Origin: [Pasteurella] mairii
GTDB taxonomy: Bacteria > Pseudomonadota > Gammaproteobacteria > Enterobacterales > Pasteurellaceae
Direction of reading: 5' to 3'
Length of the DNA: 64,000 nt
Assembly (NCBI GenBank): GCA_900454475.1
Contig: UGSS01000002.1
Coordinates: forward strand, 1,755,605 to 1,819,604
Below, piece by piece: positions 32,503-42,735 of the stretch. A program made the translations under genes and the position numbers. Within the stretch, counting starts at the first letter, position 1. The number at the start of each line of letters is the position of its first letter. Under the pieces are notes generated by a model. That model did no database searches. It had not been told where the DNA came from and saw only the letters and a program-made list of their open reading frames with translations.

Positions 32503-34839
32503 ATGGCTGGAAACGCAGAAAAGCAATCTCGAACGCCAAAAACCACACCACCAATACTAAGCGCCAAAAAGCGCTTTGGTATTTTTATAGCGAAAGTCGG
32601 TTTTACCTTGGCGTGTTTTGTTGCGTTCTATGGAATTTATCTAGACGGTCAAATTCGCGCTAAAATGGAAGGTCAAATTTGGCAATTACCAGCAGAAATT
32701 TACGCCCGTATCAATAAAATCCGTCTTGCTGATAATCTCACCTTGGAACAAACCAAACAATATTTGCTTGCCAATGATTATCGCCAAACCACCATGATTG
32801 CCGCTCCCGGCGATTTTAAAATTGAAGACAATACGATTGTTTTGCTACGCGGCGAATTTCCGTTTCCTAAACAACCAGAAGCACAGCGCGTTTTCCGTTT
32901 ACGCTTTGAGCAGGGTAAATTATCCGTCATTGAAGATCTGATCAACATCAAAGCCATTGACGAGTTTCAGCTAGCGCCAAAATTGATCGGAATGTTGCAA
33001 TCGGAAAATGAAGAACGCTTAGCAATTTCTTTGCAAAATTATCCACGTTTATTGATTGATGCCCTCTTATTAACCGAAGATCGACGTTTTTATGAACATG
33101 ATGGAATTAGTTTTCTCAGTATTGCCCGTGCGCTATGGGCAAATATCCAAGCCGGGCATAGCGTACAAGGTGGCAGTACCTTAACACAACAATTGGTTAA
33201 AAACCTCTTTTTAAGCAATGAACGTACCTTAACTCGTAAAGTTAACGAAGCGTTAATGGCATTATTACTCGACTGGCGTTATGACAAAAACCGTATTTTA
33301 GAAACCTATTTAAATGAAATTTATTTGGGACAAAACGGTGATACGCAAATTCACGGTTTTGAATTAGCAAGTCATTTCTATTTCGGGCGTTCTATTCGCG
33401 AAATTAACTTAGAACAAATTGCCCTGCTCGTCGGCATGGTAAAAGGTCCATCCTTATATAATCCATGGCGTAACCCCAAAAACGCGCTGGAACGCCGCAA
33501 TGTAGTTTTGCGCTTATTGTTGGAAAATCGTGTGATTGATAACGAATTATACGAAATGTTAAGTAAGCGTCCACTCGGTGTACAAAAACGCGGACAAATT
33601 AATCGTAAATATCCCGCATTTATCCAAACCTTACAAGCTGAACTACGCACTCAATTCGGCGAAAATCGTGCAGAATCCTTATCCGGTGCACGCATATTCT
33701 CTACATTGGATGTGGAACAACAAAAAGCCGCGGAAAACGCTGTGGTGAATACTGTTTCCAGATTACAATTAAAATATACCAACCCAGACCTAGAAGCGGC
33801 GATGGTCGTTGCTGATTATCATCAAGGCGCAATACGTGCGGTTGTGGGCGGAATGCAAACCCATTTTGCCGGTTTTAACCGCGCGCTTAACGCTCGACGC
33901 CAAATCGGTTCTTTGGTAAAACCGTCAATTTATTTGACCGCACTTTCGCATCCCGAACAATTTCGATTGAATACCCCAATCCAAAATCAACCGATTACGA
34001 TTAACGTCAAAGGCAGTCCACCTTGGCAACCGCGCAACTACGATCGTCGTTATGGCGGTTCTGTGATGTTGATGGACGCCTTAGTACGCTCATTAAATAT
34101 TCCGACGGTGAATATTGGGATGAAAGTCGGTCTATCAGAAATTATTGATACGCAAAAAGCCATGGGCTGGGATAAAGTATCCATTCCAAAAGTGCCGGCA
34201 ATGTTATTGGGCTCTTATGCTATATCGCCTTACGAGGTCGCAAATTTGTATCAAACTATTGCTAATCAAGGGGCACATATTCCGTTATCCACTATTAACC
34301 ATATTAGCGATCAACGGGGAAATACCCTTTATCAACGTTCTACTGATGCAGTGCAAGTTGTGCCTGAAGAAGCGGCGTTCCAAACCCTTTATGCAATGCA
34401 ACAAGTAGTCGAGCGAGGCACTGCCCGCAGACTACAAAATGATTTTGCGGTGCTACGCTTGGCAGGCAAAACCGGTACCAGCAACGACGCGCGTGATGCT
34501 TGGTTTGTAGGGATTGACGGTGAAAACCTCGCTACTATCTGGGTTGGTCGTGACGACAATGGCGAAACCAAATTAACCGGCGCCAGCGGTGCGCTACAGG
34601 TTTACCATGATTATTTACGCCGCACACCAGCAAAAATACTCAAACTGCATAAACCAAACGACATCAAATGGGTAGGGATTAATCCCTACGGAGGTTGGGA
34701 TTGTTCCAGCAACCGCACTATCCCTGTCTGGGTAAAACATAATCAAACGTTCTGTCAACCGAGCTTCCCTGATCTCCCTCGACAAAATGACATGCCAACA
34801 AAGGAAGAAAGCATATGGGATGTATTAGATAAATACTAA
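32503..34839 (+). CDS. mrcB: Bifunctional penicillin-binding protein 1B
   Basis: 778 residues. An N-terminal cytoplasmic tail and one membrane segment (near residues 28-48) lead to a UB2H-like region. The glycosyltransferase domain has TEDRRFYEHDGISF (catalytic Glu), QGGSTLTQQLVKN and NEIYLGQNG. The transpeptidase domain has the active-site Ser in RQIGSLVKPSIY (SxxK), SLN in VRSLNIPTVN and KTGTS. It polymerises and cross-links peptidoglycan in the periplasm. AAGG before the ATG. An uptake signal lies inside at 33937. Confidence 0.95.
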   Translation: MAGNAEKQSRTPKTTPPILSAKKRFGIFIAKVGFTLACFVAFYGIYLDGQIRAKMEGQIWQLPAEIYARINKIRLADNLTLEQTKQYLLANDYRQTTMIAAPGDFKIEDNTIVLLRGEFPFPKQPEAQRVFRLRFEQGKLSVIEDLINIKAIDEFQLAPKLIGMLQSENEERLAISLQNYPRLLIDALLLTEDRRFYEHDGISFLSIARALWANIQAGHSVQGGSTLTQQLVKNLFLSNERTLTRKVNEALMALLLDWRYDKNRILETYLNEIYLGQNGDTQIHGFELASHFYFGRSIREINLEQIALLVGMVKGPSLYNPWRNPKNALERRNVVLRLLLENRVIDNELYEMLSKRPLGVQKRGQINRKYPAFIQTLQAELRTQFGENRAESLSGARIFSTLDVEQQKAAENAVVNTVSRLQLKYTNPDLEAAMVVADYHQGAIRAVVGGMQTHFAGFNRALNARRQIGSLVKPSIYLTALSHPEQFRLNTPIQNQPITINVKGSPPWQPRNYDRRYGGSVMLMDALVRSLNIPTVNIGMKVGLSEIIDTQKAMGWDKVSIPKVPAMLLGSYAISPYEVANLYQTIANQGAHIPLSTINHISDQRGNTLYQRSTDAVQVVPEEAAFQTLYAMQQVVERGTARRLQNDFAVLRLAGKTGTSNDARDAWFVGIDGENLATIWVGRDDNGETKLTGASGALQVYHDYLRRTPAKILKLHKPNDIKWVGINPYGGWDCSSNRTIPVWVKHNQTFCQPSFPDLPRQNDMPTKEESIWDVLDKY

Positions 34840-34993
34840 AGGTTTGTGAGCAGCAATGGTAAAACCGTCTAATTGAACCTGCTTTGGCTGAAAATTTAAA
34901 CAAAATTACGCTTACCTCACCAACAAAAATCCATCAGCAACTCAGATATCTCCCAAAAAAAATCAAGAGATGCCAAAGATTAAGCGCTCAAAA

Positions 34994-35026
34994 AAATGCC
35001 TTATATCAATATCAGATATAAGGCAT
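34994..35026 (-). terminator. Terminator of the TonB-dependent receptor gene
   Basis: On the minus strand TGCCTTATAT / ATATAAGGCA followed by TTTTTTTGAG, 14 bases past the receptor stop codon. Confidence 0.75.
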
Positions 35027-35039
35027 AGAGTGATAAAAA

Positions 35040-37889
35040 TTAAAATTTATAGCTCATGTTAAAGACCCAGGTCCGACCACGTGAATAGTTATTAAGGGCA
35101 TTCATCTGACCTAAATCATCTCCCATAATAAATGAAGTTTGGCTTGCCGAATCGTTGTTAGAATCAAGAGGGTTAATGTATTTGCGGTCAAAGACATTTT
35201 GTACCTCCGCCTTAAGCACCAGATTTCTAACCGGTTCTGCGATAACATAGAAGTCAAAAATCATCGGCTGTGCACGAATAGTTTCCATACCACTAATCCG
35301 CATTGTTCCATTCGTTTTCATCCCTGCCGGTCCGGTTGTATCTTGTACAAATTTATCCCCTTCTTCTTTATCTATACGTGCTCTTTTACTTTTACCATAG
35401 TATTTGGCTTTTCCTCCCACTACGAGACGACCGTCCCAAAAGCGTGCACCTAATTCAAGGGATGCATAGTCCTTAGGCAGTACAGAAACTTTGGATAGTC
35501 CAAACCCTTGCAAATACTTGGAATCAGAATCTATCGCATTAGCTCTAGCACTTGAATCAGCGAATGATGCTGGCTGATTAGTGCTTTGGCGAGAGTAAGA
35601 TAAATTAGTAAAAAACCGTCCAGTATCGTAATTTAATTCAATTTCAAATCCTTTAATGGTAACAATTTCACCTCCGAAAGGACGTTCTTTACGAACCCGT
35701 AACGGAAGTTTACCGCCTGGTACATTGGGAGCATCAACAACCTGATCAACATAGTAATGCTCGTTACCACCGGCATAATTGAAGTGCGTAATATGAGGAT
35801 AACAGTCATAATTTTTTTGCCCAGAGCAATCACGTTTACCATTAAGAATATAATCACGAATACGTGTTCTATAGGCGACAACCTTGAAACCTAAGTAGTC
35901 ATTATCAGTAAAAATCCCTTCTTTAAAACCGTTAATACCAGCTTGCAAAGTCTTCGCTTTTTCCGGACGCAAATCAGTATTTACCCCTAAGTTACCGATC
36001 TCGGAGAAAAACATTTCTTTGATAGTTGGTTGACGGTGCGTATGAGAATAGGTAATAAACGGTGCAAATAACGGATTAATATCCGCTGAAAATCCGAAAG
36101 AGTAGTTGTTTACTGCGCGTTTGCCTCGACTTACTTGCTTATAATCAATCACGTTCGCCTCATCTTTTGCACTGTTCCAATCGCAATACACGTCATGGTA
36201 CTTACCTGCTCTATTGGTTGTTTGATAGCACTCATCCAATGTCAACATCTTTTCATAGCCATACTTATTGAAATAGTATTCAGAGCTTGAATTGATCCAA
36301 ACATCATACCCATTTGCTGTTTTAATCCCTGATTTCATATCAGACCCTTTGATATATTTATTACGTTTGTAAGTCGTTCCGCTAAAATCATAAATCTGAC
36401 GATTATAATTGAAGCTCAAGGTATAAATATCGTATGTCAATTCTTGGTCAAAACTAAATGTTTTAAACCGCTGTGACCCGTCTGGTTGGAATGTATTGGA
36501 CTTAGTACTATGGTAGTTACAGATACTCCATCCCTCATTTTCCGGTTCAGAAACCCAAGATGTTGGACGAGTAGGACAGTGTTCATAGTCGACTGGCTCA
36601 CCATAAGCAAAGTTATACGCTAGCTCTCTAGGATGTCGATTTTTTGTATATTTATTATTCAAAAAGTTCGCACCAAGACTCGCAGTATAGCGCCAATCTT
36701 CTCCGATTGGTGTACTAAAGGTCAAACGTATATCTGCCGTTTTAGCACGGTTTTTAGCTTTCAGTCTCGCATTTAATGCTTTAGCGTTAAAAAAAGTACC
36801 CTTATCATAATCTTGCGTGGTGGAAGTATCCGCTAACAAGAAATCCAACGTCCATTTATCGTTAAATCTATATTGATAATTTAATTGATGGTTTTTATTT
36901 GTAATCTCACGACCTGATAAAGCCGTTTTTTGCTCACGATATTGTAAAGTTAAATCGCTTTTATCCGAACTAAACTCGATTTTAGCGAGGTGGCTTTTAG
37001 GATGATTTTCAAGTTTACTTGGATCATACGGAACCCGCTTAAGTTTATCAATCGATTCTGCCACGCACTCATCCCGATTAAATGCAGCAGCACAACCACT
37101 ATAAGCCAAAGCAAGAATATCTTCATTATCCACATCTTTAATATTTTTACCGCCACCGACTTTAAAATCTTGAGAATACTTGCGCTGACTATAAGCATAC
37201 ATCAAACCGAGTTTATAACCATCCCCAATATCAGTTTGCGCCGCTACTGCTCCCATATAATTAGGACCAATCGCATTCGTACCAAATTCACTATTCAGCA
37301 TAACACCAATATGATTTCCCTCAGTAATCACATCACGTACCCCAATAGTACGAATATTCGCAGAGCCCATCAGAGCATTACCCGAACCAATACCGCCAGT
37401 CTGACCGCGTACAATATCCACTCCAGCAATAAAAGACGGATCGATAAGTGTACCGAATTGTGAAGTACCACCCGCCTTACCGCTGTTATCCCCAGCAGTC
37501 GCATAGAAAGTCTGTGATACACCGTCCACCATCGTATTAACACGCCCCATACCACTCAAACCGCGAATATTAATTGATACCGTACCGGAAGATTTATCCA
37601 AATTAGTGAACGCACCAGGAACCGTACGAATAATATCGTCAAGGGCTTGAGTTGAAGTTGATATATTTTCACGAGTACTGACCGCACTTGCCTTAGTGAA
37701 AACTTCTTGAGTTTTAACATCATCAACTGATGTTGATACATTGATTTCATCCAGAACTTGATAGTCATCTGAAACGTTGGTTTTTGCACTATGGTTTGCT
37801 AAATTAGCGGGATCTTTTGAAAGCGACGGATTGGCTATCGTGCCTGCTACCACGATAGCCAATGCGCATAAGCTAGTTTTTGAAGTCAT
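35040..37889 (-). CDS. TonB-dependent outer-membrane receptor, probably for iron or haem
   Basis: 949 residues from the preferred start at 37889, with signal peptide MTSKTSLCALAIVVAGTIA. A TonB box (LDEINVS) and plug domain follow (ALDDIIRTVPGAFTN, VSINIRGLSGMGRVNTMVDG). A 22-strand beta barrel ends YSRGRTWVFNMSYKF with the terminal aromatic needed for insertion. Long extracellular loops contain paired cysteines (near residues 290-300 and 470-490). Two Fur-like boxes upstream point to iron control. The frame from 37955 adds 22 residues with no ribosome site, so I reject it. The ligand (haem, haemoprotein or siderophore) cannot be told by eye. Confidence 0.85.
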   Translation of the reverse strand: MTSKTSLCALAIVVAGTIANPSLSKDPANLANHSAKTNVSDDYQVLDEINVSTSVDDVKTQEVFTKASAVSTRENISTSTQALDDIIRTVPGAFTNLDKSSGTVSINIRGLSGMGRVNTMVDGVSQTFYATAGDNSGKAGGTSQFGTLIDPSFIAGVDIVRGQTGGIGSGNALMGSANIRTIGVRDVITEGNHIGVMLNSEFGTNAIGPNYMGAVAAQTDIGDGYKLGLMYAYSQRKYSQDFKVGGGKNIKDVDNEDILALAYSGCAAAFNRDECVAESIDKLKRVPYDPSKLENHPKSHLAKIEFSSDKSDLTLQYREQKTALSGREITNKNHQLNYQYRFNDKWTLDFLLADTSTTQDYDKGTFFNAKALNARLKAKNRAKTADIRLTFSTPIGEDWRYTASLGANFLNNKYTKNRHPRELAYNFAYGEPVDYEHCPTRPTSWVSEPENEGWSICNYHSTKSNTFQPDGSQRFKTFSFDQELTYDIYTLSFNYNRQIYDFSGTTYKRNKYIKGSDMKSGIKTANGYDVWINSSSEYYFNKYGYEKMLTLDECYQTTNRAGKYHDVYCDWNSAKDEANVIDYKQVSRGKRAVNNYSFGFSADINPLFAPFITYSHTHRQPTIKEMFFSEIGNLGVNTDLRPEKAKTLQAGINGFKEGIFTDNDYLGFKVVAYRTRIRDYILNGKRDCSGQKNYDCYPHITHFNYAGGNEHYYVDQVVDAPNVPGGKLPLRVRKERPFGGEIVTIKGFEIELNYDTGRFFTNLSYSRQSTNQPASFADSSARANAIDSDSKYLQGFGLSKVSVLPKDYASLELGARFWDGRLVVGGKAKYYGKSKRARIDKEEGDKFVQDTTGPAGMKTNGTMRISGMETIRAQPMIFDFYVIAEPVRNLVLKAEVQNVFDRKYINPLDSNNDSASQTSFIMGDDLGQMNALNNYSRGRTWVFNMSYKF

Positions 37890-37960
37890 TTTTCTGTCAA
37901 TTAAGTTCGTTATCAATCCAACCGAAAGCACAAAGGTTGGGCCACAAAGCGACATTTAAT

Positions 37961-37979
37961 AGAAATGATAATAATAATC
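37961..37979. promoter_or_regulatory. Fur box 1 upstream of the TonB-dependent receptor
   Basis: By my alignment about 14 of 19 positions match the Fur consensus GATAATGATAATCATTATC, including ATGATAAT without a gap. It lies 72 bases upstream of the chosen start, in the expected promoter region. Confidence 0.6.
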
Positions 37980-37992
37980 ATATCGTTTGCAG

Positions 37993-38011
37993 TATAATGA
38001 TAAGATTATTT
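37993..38011. promoter_or_regulatory. Fur box 2 upstream of the TonB-dependent receptor
   Basis: TATAATGATAAGATTATTT carries the left ten bases of the Fur consensus (ATAATGATAA) and a shifted right half. It lies 32 bases from box 1, an arrangement common at tightly iron-repressed promoters. The remaining gap to fabI (to 38278) holds no gene. Confidence 0.5.
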
Positions 38012-38278
38012 TGATCGACTGACAATATTAAATTGGCAAATAATTTCCTTTAACGATATAGGTCCCTACTCAGGTTATCCACTAACTACGAGTAAAACAT
38101 TACCGTAAGCACCAATCAAACTACTTTTCTCAATTAACTAAAAGTTCGATATGGTTTACCATTGACATAAGAGGTAACCCATTTCACTGTAAAACAACAA
38201 GGTCGGCTTTGTATAAATACATATTTTGCCTTATACTACATACAACATTTAACTCAACCATAACAATAGGAAAAGAAA

Positions 38279-39067
38279 ATGGGTTTTTTAACAAATAAAC
38301 GAATTTTAATCACAGGATTAGCCAGCAACCGTTCAATTGCCTATGGAATTGCCGCGGCAATGAAACGTGAAGGTGCAGAGCTTGCGTTTTCTTATCTCAA
38401 CGACAAACTAAAACCGCGCGTAGAAGAATTTGCGAAAGAGTTCGGATCAGATATCGCGTTACCATTAGACGTTGCCACTGATGAAAGCATCAGCGAATGT
38501 TTTGCCGAGTTAAGCAAACATTGGGATAAATTTGACGGTTTCGTACACGCTATCGCTTTTGCACCGGGCGATCAATTAGATGGTGATTATGTCAATGCCG
38601 CTACCCGCGAAGGGTATCGTATTGCTCATGACATTAGCGCTTACAGCTTTGTTGCCATGGCACAAGCTGCCCGCCCAATGTTAAATCCAAACTCCGGTTT
38701 ATTAACCTTAACCTATCTCGGCGCAGAGCGCGCTATTCCAAACTACAACGTTATGTGTTTGGCAAAAGCCTCATTAGAAGCAGCAACTCGCGTGATGGCG
38801 GCGGATTTAGGTAAAGATGGTATTCGTGTCAATGCGATTTCCGCTGGTCCAATCCGTACTTTAGCAGCATCTGGTATCAAAAATTTCAAGAAAATGTTAT
38901 CCACATTTGAACATACCGCGCCACTACGTCGCACGGTCACCATTGAAGATGTCGGCAATTCCGCGGCGTTCTTATGTTCCGACCTAGCCTCCGGTGTAAC
39001 TGGCGAAGTATTGCACGTAGATGCCGGATTTAGCATCACAGCAATGAGCGAATTAGGTGCAGAATAA
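38279..39067 (+). CDS. fabI: Enoyl-[acyl-carrier-protein] reductase (NADH)
   Basis: 262 residues, SDR fold. Gives the last reduction step of each fatty-acid elongation cycle. The nucleotide loop [23 protein letters not shown], and the catalytic region [23 protein letters not shown] (Tyr and Lys separated by six residues) are present. In most homologues I know the residue after the catalytic-loop Met is Gly; here it is Cys (codon TGT at about 38755). AGGAAAAG precedes the ATG. Followed by a terminator and rnb. Confidence 0.95.
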   Translation: MGFLTNKRILITGLASNRSIAYGIAAAMKREGAELAFSYLNDKLKPRVEEFAKEFGSDIALPLDVATDESISECFAELSKHWDKFDGFVHAIAFAPGDQLDGDYVNAATREGYRIAHDISAYSFVAMAQAARPMLNPNSGLLTLTYLGAERAIPNYNVMCLAKASLEAATRVMAADLGKDGIRVNAISAGPIRTLAASGIKNFKKMLSTFEHTAPLRRTVTIEDVGNSAAFLCSDLASGVTGEVLHVDAGFSITAMSELGAE

Positions 39068-39089
39068 TTTCACATTGATCAACATTTCC

Positions 39090-39117
39090 GGACGTCGAAT
39101 GAGGCGTCCATTTTTTG
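39090..39117 (+). terminator. Terminator of fabI
   Basis: GGACG / CGTCC with a 10-base loop, then ATTTTTTG on the plus strand, 22 bases after the fabI stop codon and just before rnb. Confidence 0.65.
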
Positions 39118-39132
39118 TTTATGGCAGTTTAT

Positions 39133-41109
39133 ATGTTTCAAAATAACCCTCTCTTATCCCAGTTAAAACAACAAATTCGTGACAGCAAACCTCATGTAGA
39201 AGGTATTGTGAGACGTTCCGATAAATCGTTCGGCTTTTTAGAAACGGACAAAAAAAGTTATTTCATCCCGCCGCAAGCCATGAAAAAAGTGATGCATGGC
39301 GATAAAATTCGTGCCACGATTGAGACTATTGGAGAAAAAACACAAGCAGAACCGGAAGAATTACTAGAACCAATGCTTACCCGTTTTGTCGCCAAAGTGC
39401 GGTTTAATAAAGATAAGAAATTACAGGTACTAGTCGATCATCCACTCATCAATCAGCCTATCGGCGCCAACCAAATAAAATCGCTTAAGGAAGACTTACA
39501 AGAAGGCGACTGGGTTGTTGCCACCTTAAAAACCCATCCATTACGAGATGACCGCTTTTTCTTTGCACAAATTAACGAATTAATTTGTCGTGCAGATGAT
39601 GATTTTGCCCCATGGTGGGTCACACTTGCACGTCATGAGCAATCGCGTTATCCAGTACAAGGTGCAGATCAATATACCATGATCGATACACAAACGCGCG
39701 AAAATTTGACCGCACTTAATTTCGTCACTATCGATAGCGAAACGACACAAGATATGGATGACGCCTTGTATATTCAGCCGATTGAACAAAACGGACAACA
39801 AACCGGATGGCAATTAGTGGTTGCCATTGCTGATCCTACCGCCTATATTGATGTGAACTCACAAATCGAGCAAGATGCCAAACAACGCTGTTTCACCAAT
39901 TATTTACCAGGCTTTAATATTCCTATGCTGCCGCGCGAATTATCCGATGAACTTTGCTCATTAAAAGAAAACGAAGTTCGTCCGGCGTTGGTGTGTTATA
40001 TTGAAACGGATTTGCAAGGTAATATCAGCAACAAACCTTATTTTGTCTTGGCAGAAATTCAATCTAAAGCCAAACTGGCGTATTCCCAAGTTTCCGATTA
40101 TCTGGAGCAACAACCCCACTGTTGGCAACCACAAAATGAAACGATTAAGCAACAAATCGACTGGTTACATCAATTTACCTTAGCTCGTATTCAATGGCGA
40201 CAAACCTATTCATTATTGTTCAAAGAAAAACCGGATTATTCTTTTACCCTCGCAGAAAATGGAAAAGTATTGGAAATTAAAGCAGAATATCGGCGAATCG
40301 CTAATCAAATCGTGGAGGAATCCATGATTATCGCCAACATTTGCGCCGCGCATTATTTAGCCGAAACCGTCAAATGCGGCATTTTCAATACCCATTCCGG
40401 TTTTGATAAAAAATATTTGGAAAATGCCCATCAATTCTTATTGAATAATCTTGCCAACGAACAAAATCAAGCAGAATTAAGCGAACGCTATGCAGTGGAT
40501 AAGCTCACAACCCTTGAAGGTTATTGCCAAATGCGTCATGATATTGAAGCTTTTAATAGTGATTATTTGGAATTCCGTTTGCGTCGTTTCTTGACTTTTG
40601 CCGAATTTAAAACAGAAATTGCACCGCACTTTGGTCTTGGCTTAACTGGATACGCCACTTGGACATCACCAATTCGTAAATATTCCGACATGGTAAACCA
40701 TCGTTTAATCAAAGCCAGCCTCACCCAACAAGCCATTGAAGCGCCACAAGAATCAATTTTGCAACGCTTGCAAGAAGCCCGCCGCCAAAATCGTGCGGTA
40801 GAACGCGATATTGCAGATTGGCTATATTGTCGCTATTTAGCCACAAGTGTTGAACAAAAACCGGTGTTTGATGCAGAATTGCAGGATGTCATGCGCAGCG
40901 GTTTACGCGTGATTTTATTGGCAAATGGCGCCACGATGTTTATTCCCGCCTCCGCATTGCATGACAATAAAGAAGAAATGCAAGTCAATTCAGATGAAAT
41001 TGCGTTATATATCAAAGGAGAACGTCGCTATAAAATCGGCGATATTATCCAAGTGCAATTAACAGAAGTGAAAGAGGAAACACGCAGTATTATCGGTAAT
41101 GTTGTATAA
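39133..41109 (+). CDS. rnb: Exoribonuclease II
   Basis: 658 residues of the RNB family, which degrades RNA processively from 3' to 5'. Cold-shock/OB domains at the N-terminus (EGIVRRSDKSFGFLETD, FIPPQAMKKVMHGD). The RNB catalytic domain has TIDSETTQDMDDALYI, with the metal-binding aspartates, and the later TSPIRKYSDMVNHRL motif. A C-terminal S1 domain follows. I start at 39133 (MFQNNPLLSQLKQQ), as in homologues; the six-codon extension from 39115 overlaps the fabI terminator. Three uptake signals lie inside. Confidence 0.94.
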   Translation: MFQNNPLLSQLKQQIRDSKPHVEGIVRRSDKSFGFLETDKKSYFIPPQAMKKVMHGDKIRATIETIGEKTQAEPEELLEPMLTRFVAKVRFNKDKKLQVLVDHPLINQPIGANQIKSLKEDLQEGDWVVATLKTHPLRDDRFFFAQINELICRADDDFAPWWVTLARHEQSRYPVQGADQYTMIDTQTRENLTALNFVTIDSETTQDMDDALYIQPIEQNGQQTGWQLVVAIADPTAYIDVNSQIEQDAKQRCFTNYLPGFNIPMLPRELSDELCSLKENEVRPALVCYIETDLQGNISNKPYFVLAEIQSKAKLAYSQVSDYLEQQPHCWQPQNETIKQQIDWLHQFTLARIQWRQTYSLLFKEKPDYSFTLAENGKVLEIKAEYRRIANQIVEESMIIANICAAHYLAETVKCGIFNTHSGFDKKYLENAHQFLLNNLANEQNQAELSERYAVDKLTTLEGYCQMRHDIEAFNSDYLEFRLRRFLTFAEFKTEIAPHFGLGLTGYATWTSPIRKYSDMVNHRLIKASLTQQAIEAPQESILQRLQEARRQNRAVERDIADWLYCRYLATSVEQKPVFDAELQDVMRSGLRVILLANGATMFIPASALHDNKEEMQVNSDEIALYIKGERRYKIGDIIQVQLTEVKEETRSIIGNVV

Positions 41110-41131
41110 ATTTCCACCGCACTTTACTGAC

Positions 41132-41160
41132 GAGACAGCTAAAAGCTGTCTCTTTTTTTA
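41132..41160 (+). terminator. Terminator of rnb
   Basis: GAGACAGCT / AGCTGTCTC with loop AAA, then TTTTTTTT, 22 bases after the stop codon. An uptake signal core (41116-41124) precedes it. Confidence 0.85.
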
Positions 41161-41206
41161 AGGGATATGTTACTATAACCCCATGATTATCAATTTGGAA
41201 ATCCCT

Positions 41207-41962
41207 ATGAATAATTTACAACTGGAAAAAATTCTTAATCAAAAACTCAACAGCCAAGCCATTTCCGATTATGCGCCAAACGGTTTGCAAATCGAAGGAA
41301 AAGCCGAAATCAAAAAAATCATTACCGGCGTCACCGCCAGCCAAGCCTTAATTGATTATGCGGCTAGTCAACAAGCAGATGCGATTTTGGTGCATCACGG
41401 TTATTTTTGGAAAAACGAATCCCCTTGCTTACGCGGGATGAAAGGCAAAAGAATCAAAACCTTACTAACCAATGATATCAATTTATACGCCTATCATCTC
41501 CCCCTAGATGTTCATCCAGAGCTAGGAAATAACGCCCAATTGGCGCAACGCTTAGGTGCACAGGATTTGCAACCGCTGGAAAATAACGCTTTCAGTATTC
41601 CAGTTTCGGCAACCTTCGATCCGCCGATCACTGCTGAACAACTGCGTATTAAAATTGAACAATCTTTAAAACGCCCCCCGTTAATGTGCAGCGAAAATGC
41701 ACCGCACTTAATCCGCACTATCGGCATTTGCACTGGTGGTGGACAAGGCTACATTGATCTTGCTGCCGCCAAAGGATTGGACGCATTTATCACGGGAGAA
41801 GTGTCCGAACAAACCATCCACTCGGCACGAGAACAAAGCATCCACTTCTTCGCCGCCGGACACCACGCCACCGAACGTTATGGTGTCCAAGCCCTCGGCG
41901 AATGGCTCGCCCAAACCTACAAACTTGAAGTCGAATTTAAAGACATTGATAATCCAGTATAA
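41207..41962 (+). CDS. Nif3-like dinuclear metal-centre protein (YbgI family)
   Basis: 251 residues. Metal-ligand motifs of the family are present: LVHHGYFWKNE, YAYHLPLDVHPELGNNA, and the C-terminal TGEVSEQTIHSAREQ with FFAAGHHATERYGVQ. Members form hexameric toroids with two metal ions per subunit; YbgI has been linked to GTP cyclohydrolase-like or hydrolytic roles, unproven. Start at 41207 has GGAA 7 bases upstream; the frame from 41183 is 8 codons longer. Uptake signal at 41701. Confidence 0.92.
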   Translation: MNNLQLEKILNQKLNSQAISDYAPNGLQIEGKAEIKKIITGVTASQALIDYAASQQADAILVHHGYFWKNESPCLRGMKGKRIKTLLTNDINLYAYHLPLDVHPELGNNAQLAQRLGAQDLQPLENNAFSIPVSATFDPPITAEQLRIKIEQSLKRPPLMCSENAPHLIRTIGICTGGGQGYIDLAAAKGLDAFITGEVSEQTIHSAREQSIHFFAAGHHATERYGVQALGEWLAQTYKLEVEFKDIDNPV

Positions 41963-42087
41963 GTAAAAATAGGGATATAGTAGACAAAAGAGTTCGTTTT
42001 ACCAAGTCTTCTTTGTTTAGAAAATCTTTTATAAACATAATCGGCATATTTTTCATTCGTAAATAAATAACCAAAATAGGCGCTTTA

Positions 42088-42666
42088 TTGACCCTATCCC
42101 AAATTATGTGTGAACACCCATTTCAACTTAACGATGATCGTTTAGAAGGTGATGCAATCAAGGATTACGCCTTTAATTATCGTGAAAATGGTCTCTACAA
42201 AATCTGTCAATACAAAGTCTTGTTCGACAAAAATATGAACGCACAACAATTCTACTGGTATCCACACGGTTGTAATTCAGAGCACGAATTTAACTTGGCT
42301 GCTGACTTCTTATTTGATTTTGACAAGGACAACTTAACCGCAGAAGGTAAACAAGTTGTTACAGAACTGGTCGACAAATTAAAATCTATGTCTGTAAAAG
42401 CTGCAGCTGTTGAAGGTTATACCGACCGTATGGGGAGTGAAGCGTATAATCTTGACTTGTCGCAACCCGTGTCAATACGGTGAAAGCGGAACTACAACGT
42501 TTAGGCGGTAACGGCTGATTTAACTGCAGTCGGTTTAGGTAAAGCGTATCAAGTGAAGCATTGCGATGGTAATGACCAAGTAGCCAAAGACTGTTTACGT
42601 CCAAATCGCCGTGTAGTCGTTAAAGCGGAAGGTAAAACCTTACTCCACACTAAGCCGATGGTTTGA
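42088..42666 (+). pseudogene. Decayed OmpA-domain outer-membrane protein gene
   Basis: The first frame (to 42483) encodes a short extracellular-type segment with paired cysteines, then the start of an OmpA-like peptidoglycan-binding domain (LAADFLFDFDKDNLTAEG, EGYTDRMGSEAYNLDLSQ). The reading then moves to another frame for VNTVKAELQRLGGNG. It moves again for LTAVGLGKAYQVKHCDGND and PNRRVVVKAEG, ending at TGA 42664. So at least two frameshifts break the gene, and the N-terminus with its signal peptide is missing. The first frame opens with TTG and no ribosome site. The remnant abuts an IS1595-type element. Confidence 0.85.
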
Positions 42667-42735
42667 CATTGATTACATTTTACAACATATGTCTAGCGTT
42701 TGGCTTTGAGTACCTTGTACACACAAGGAATACTT

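Noticed and set aside
35040-37955. 971-codon version of the TonB-dependent receptor
   Set aside because: The 22 extra residues precede a good signal peptide and have no ribosome site.
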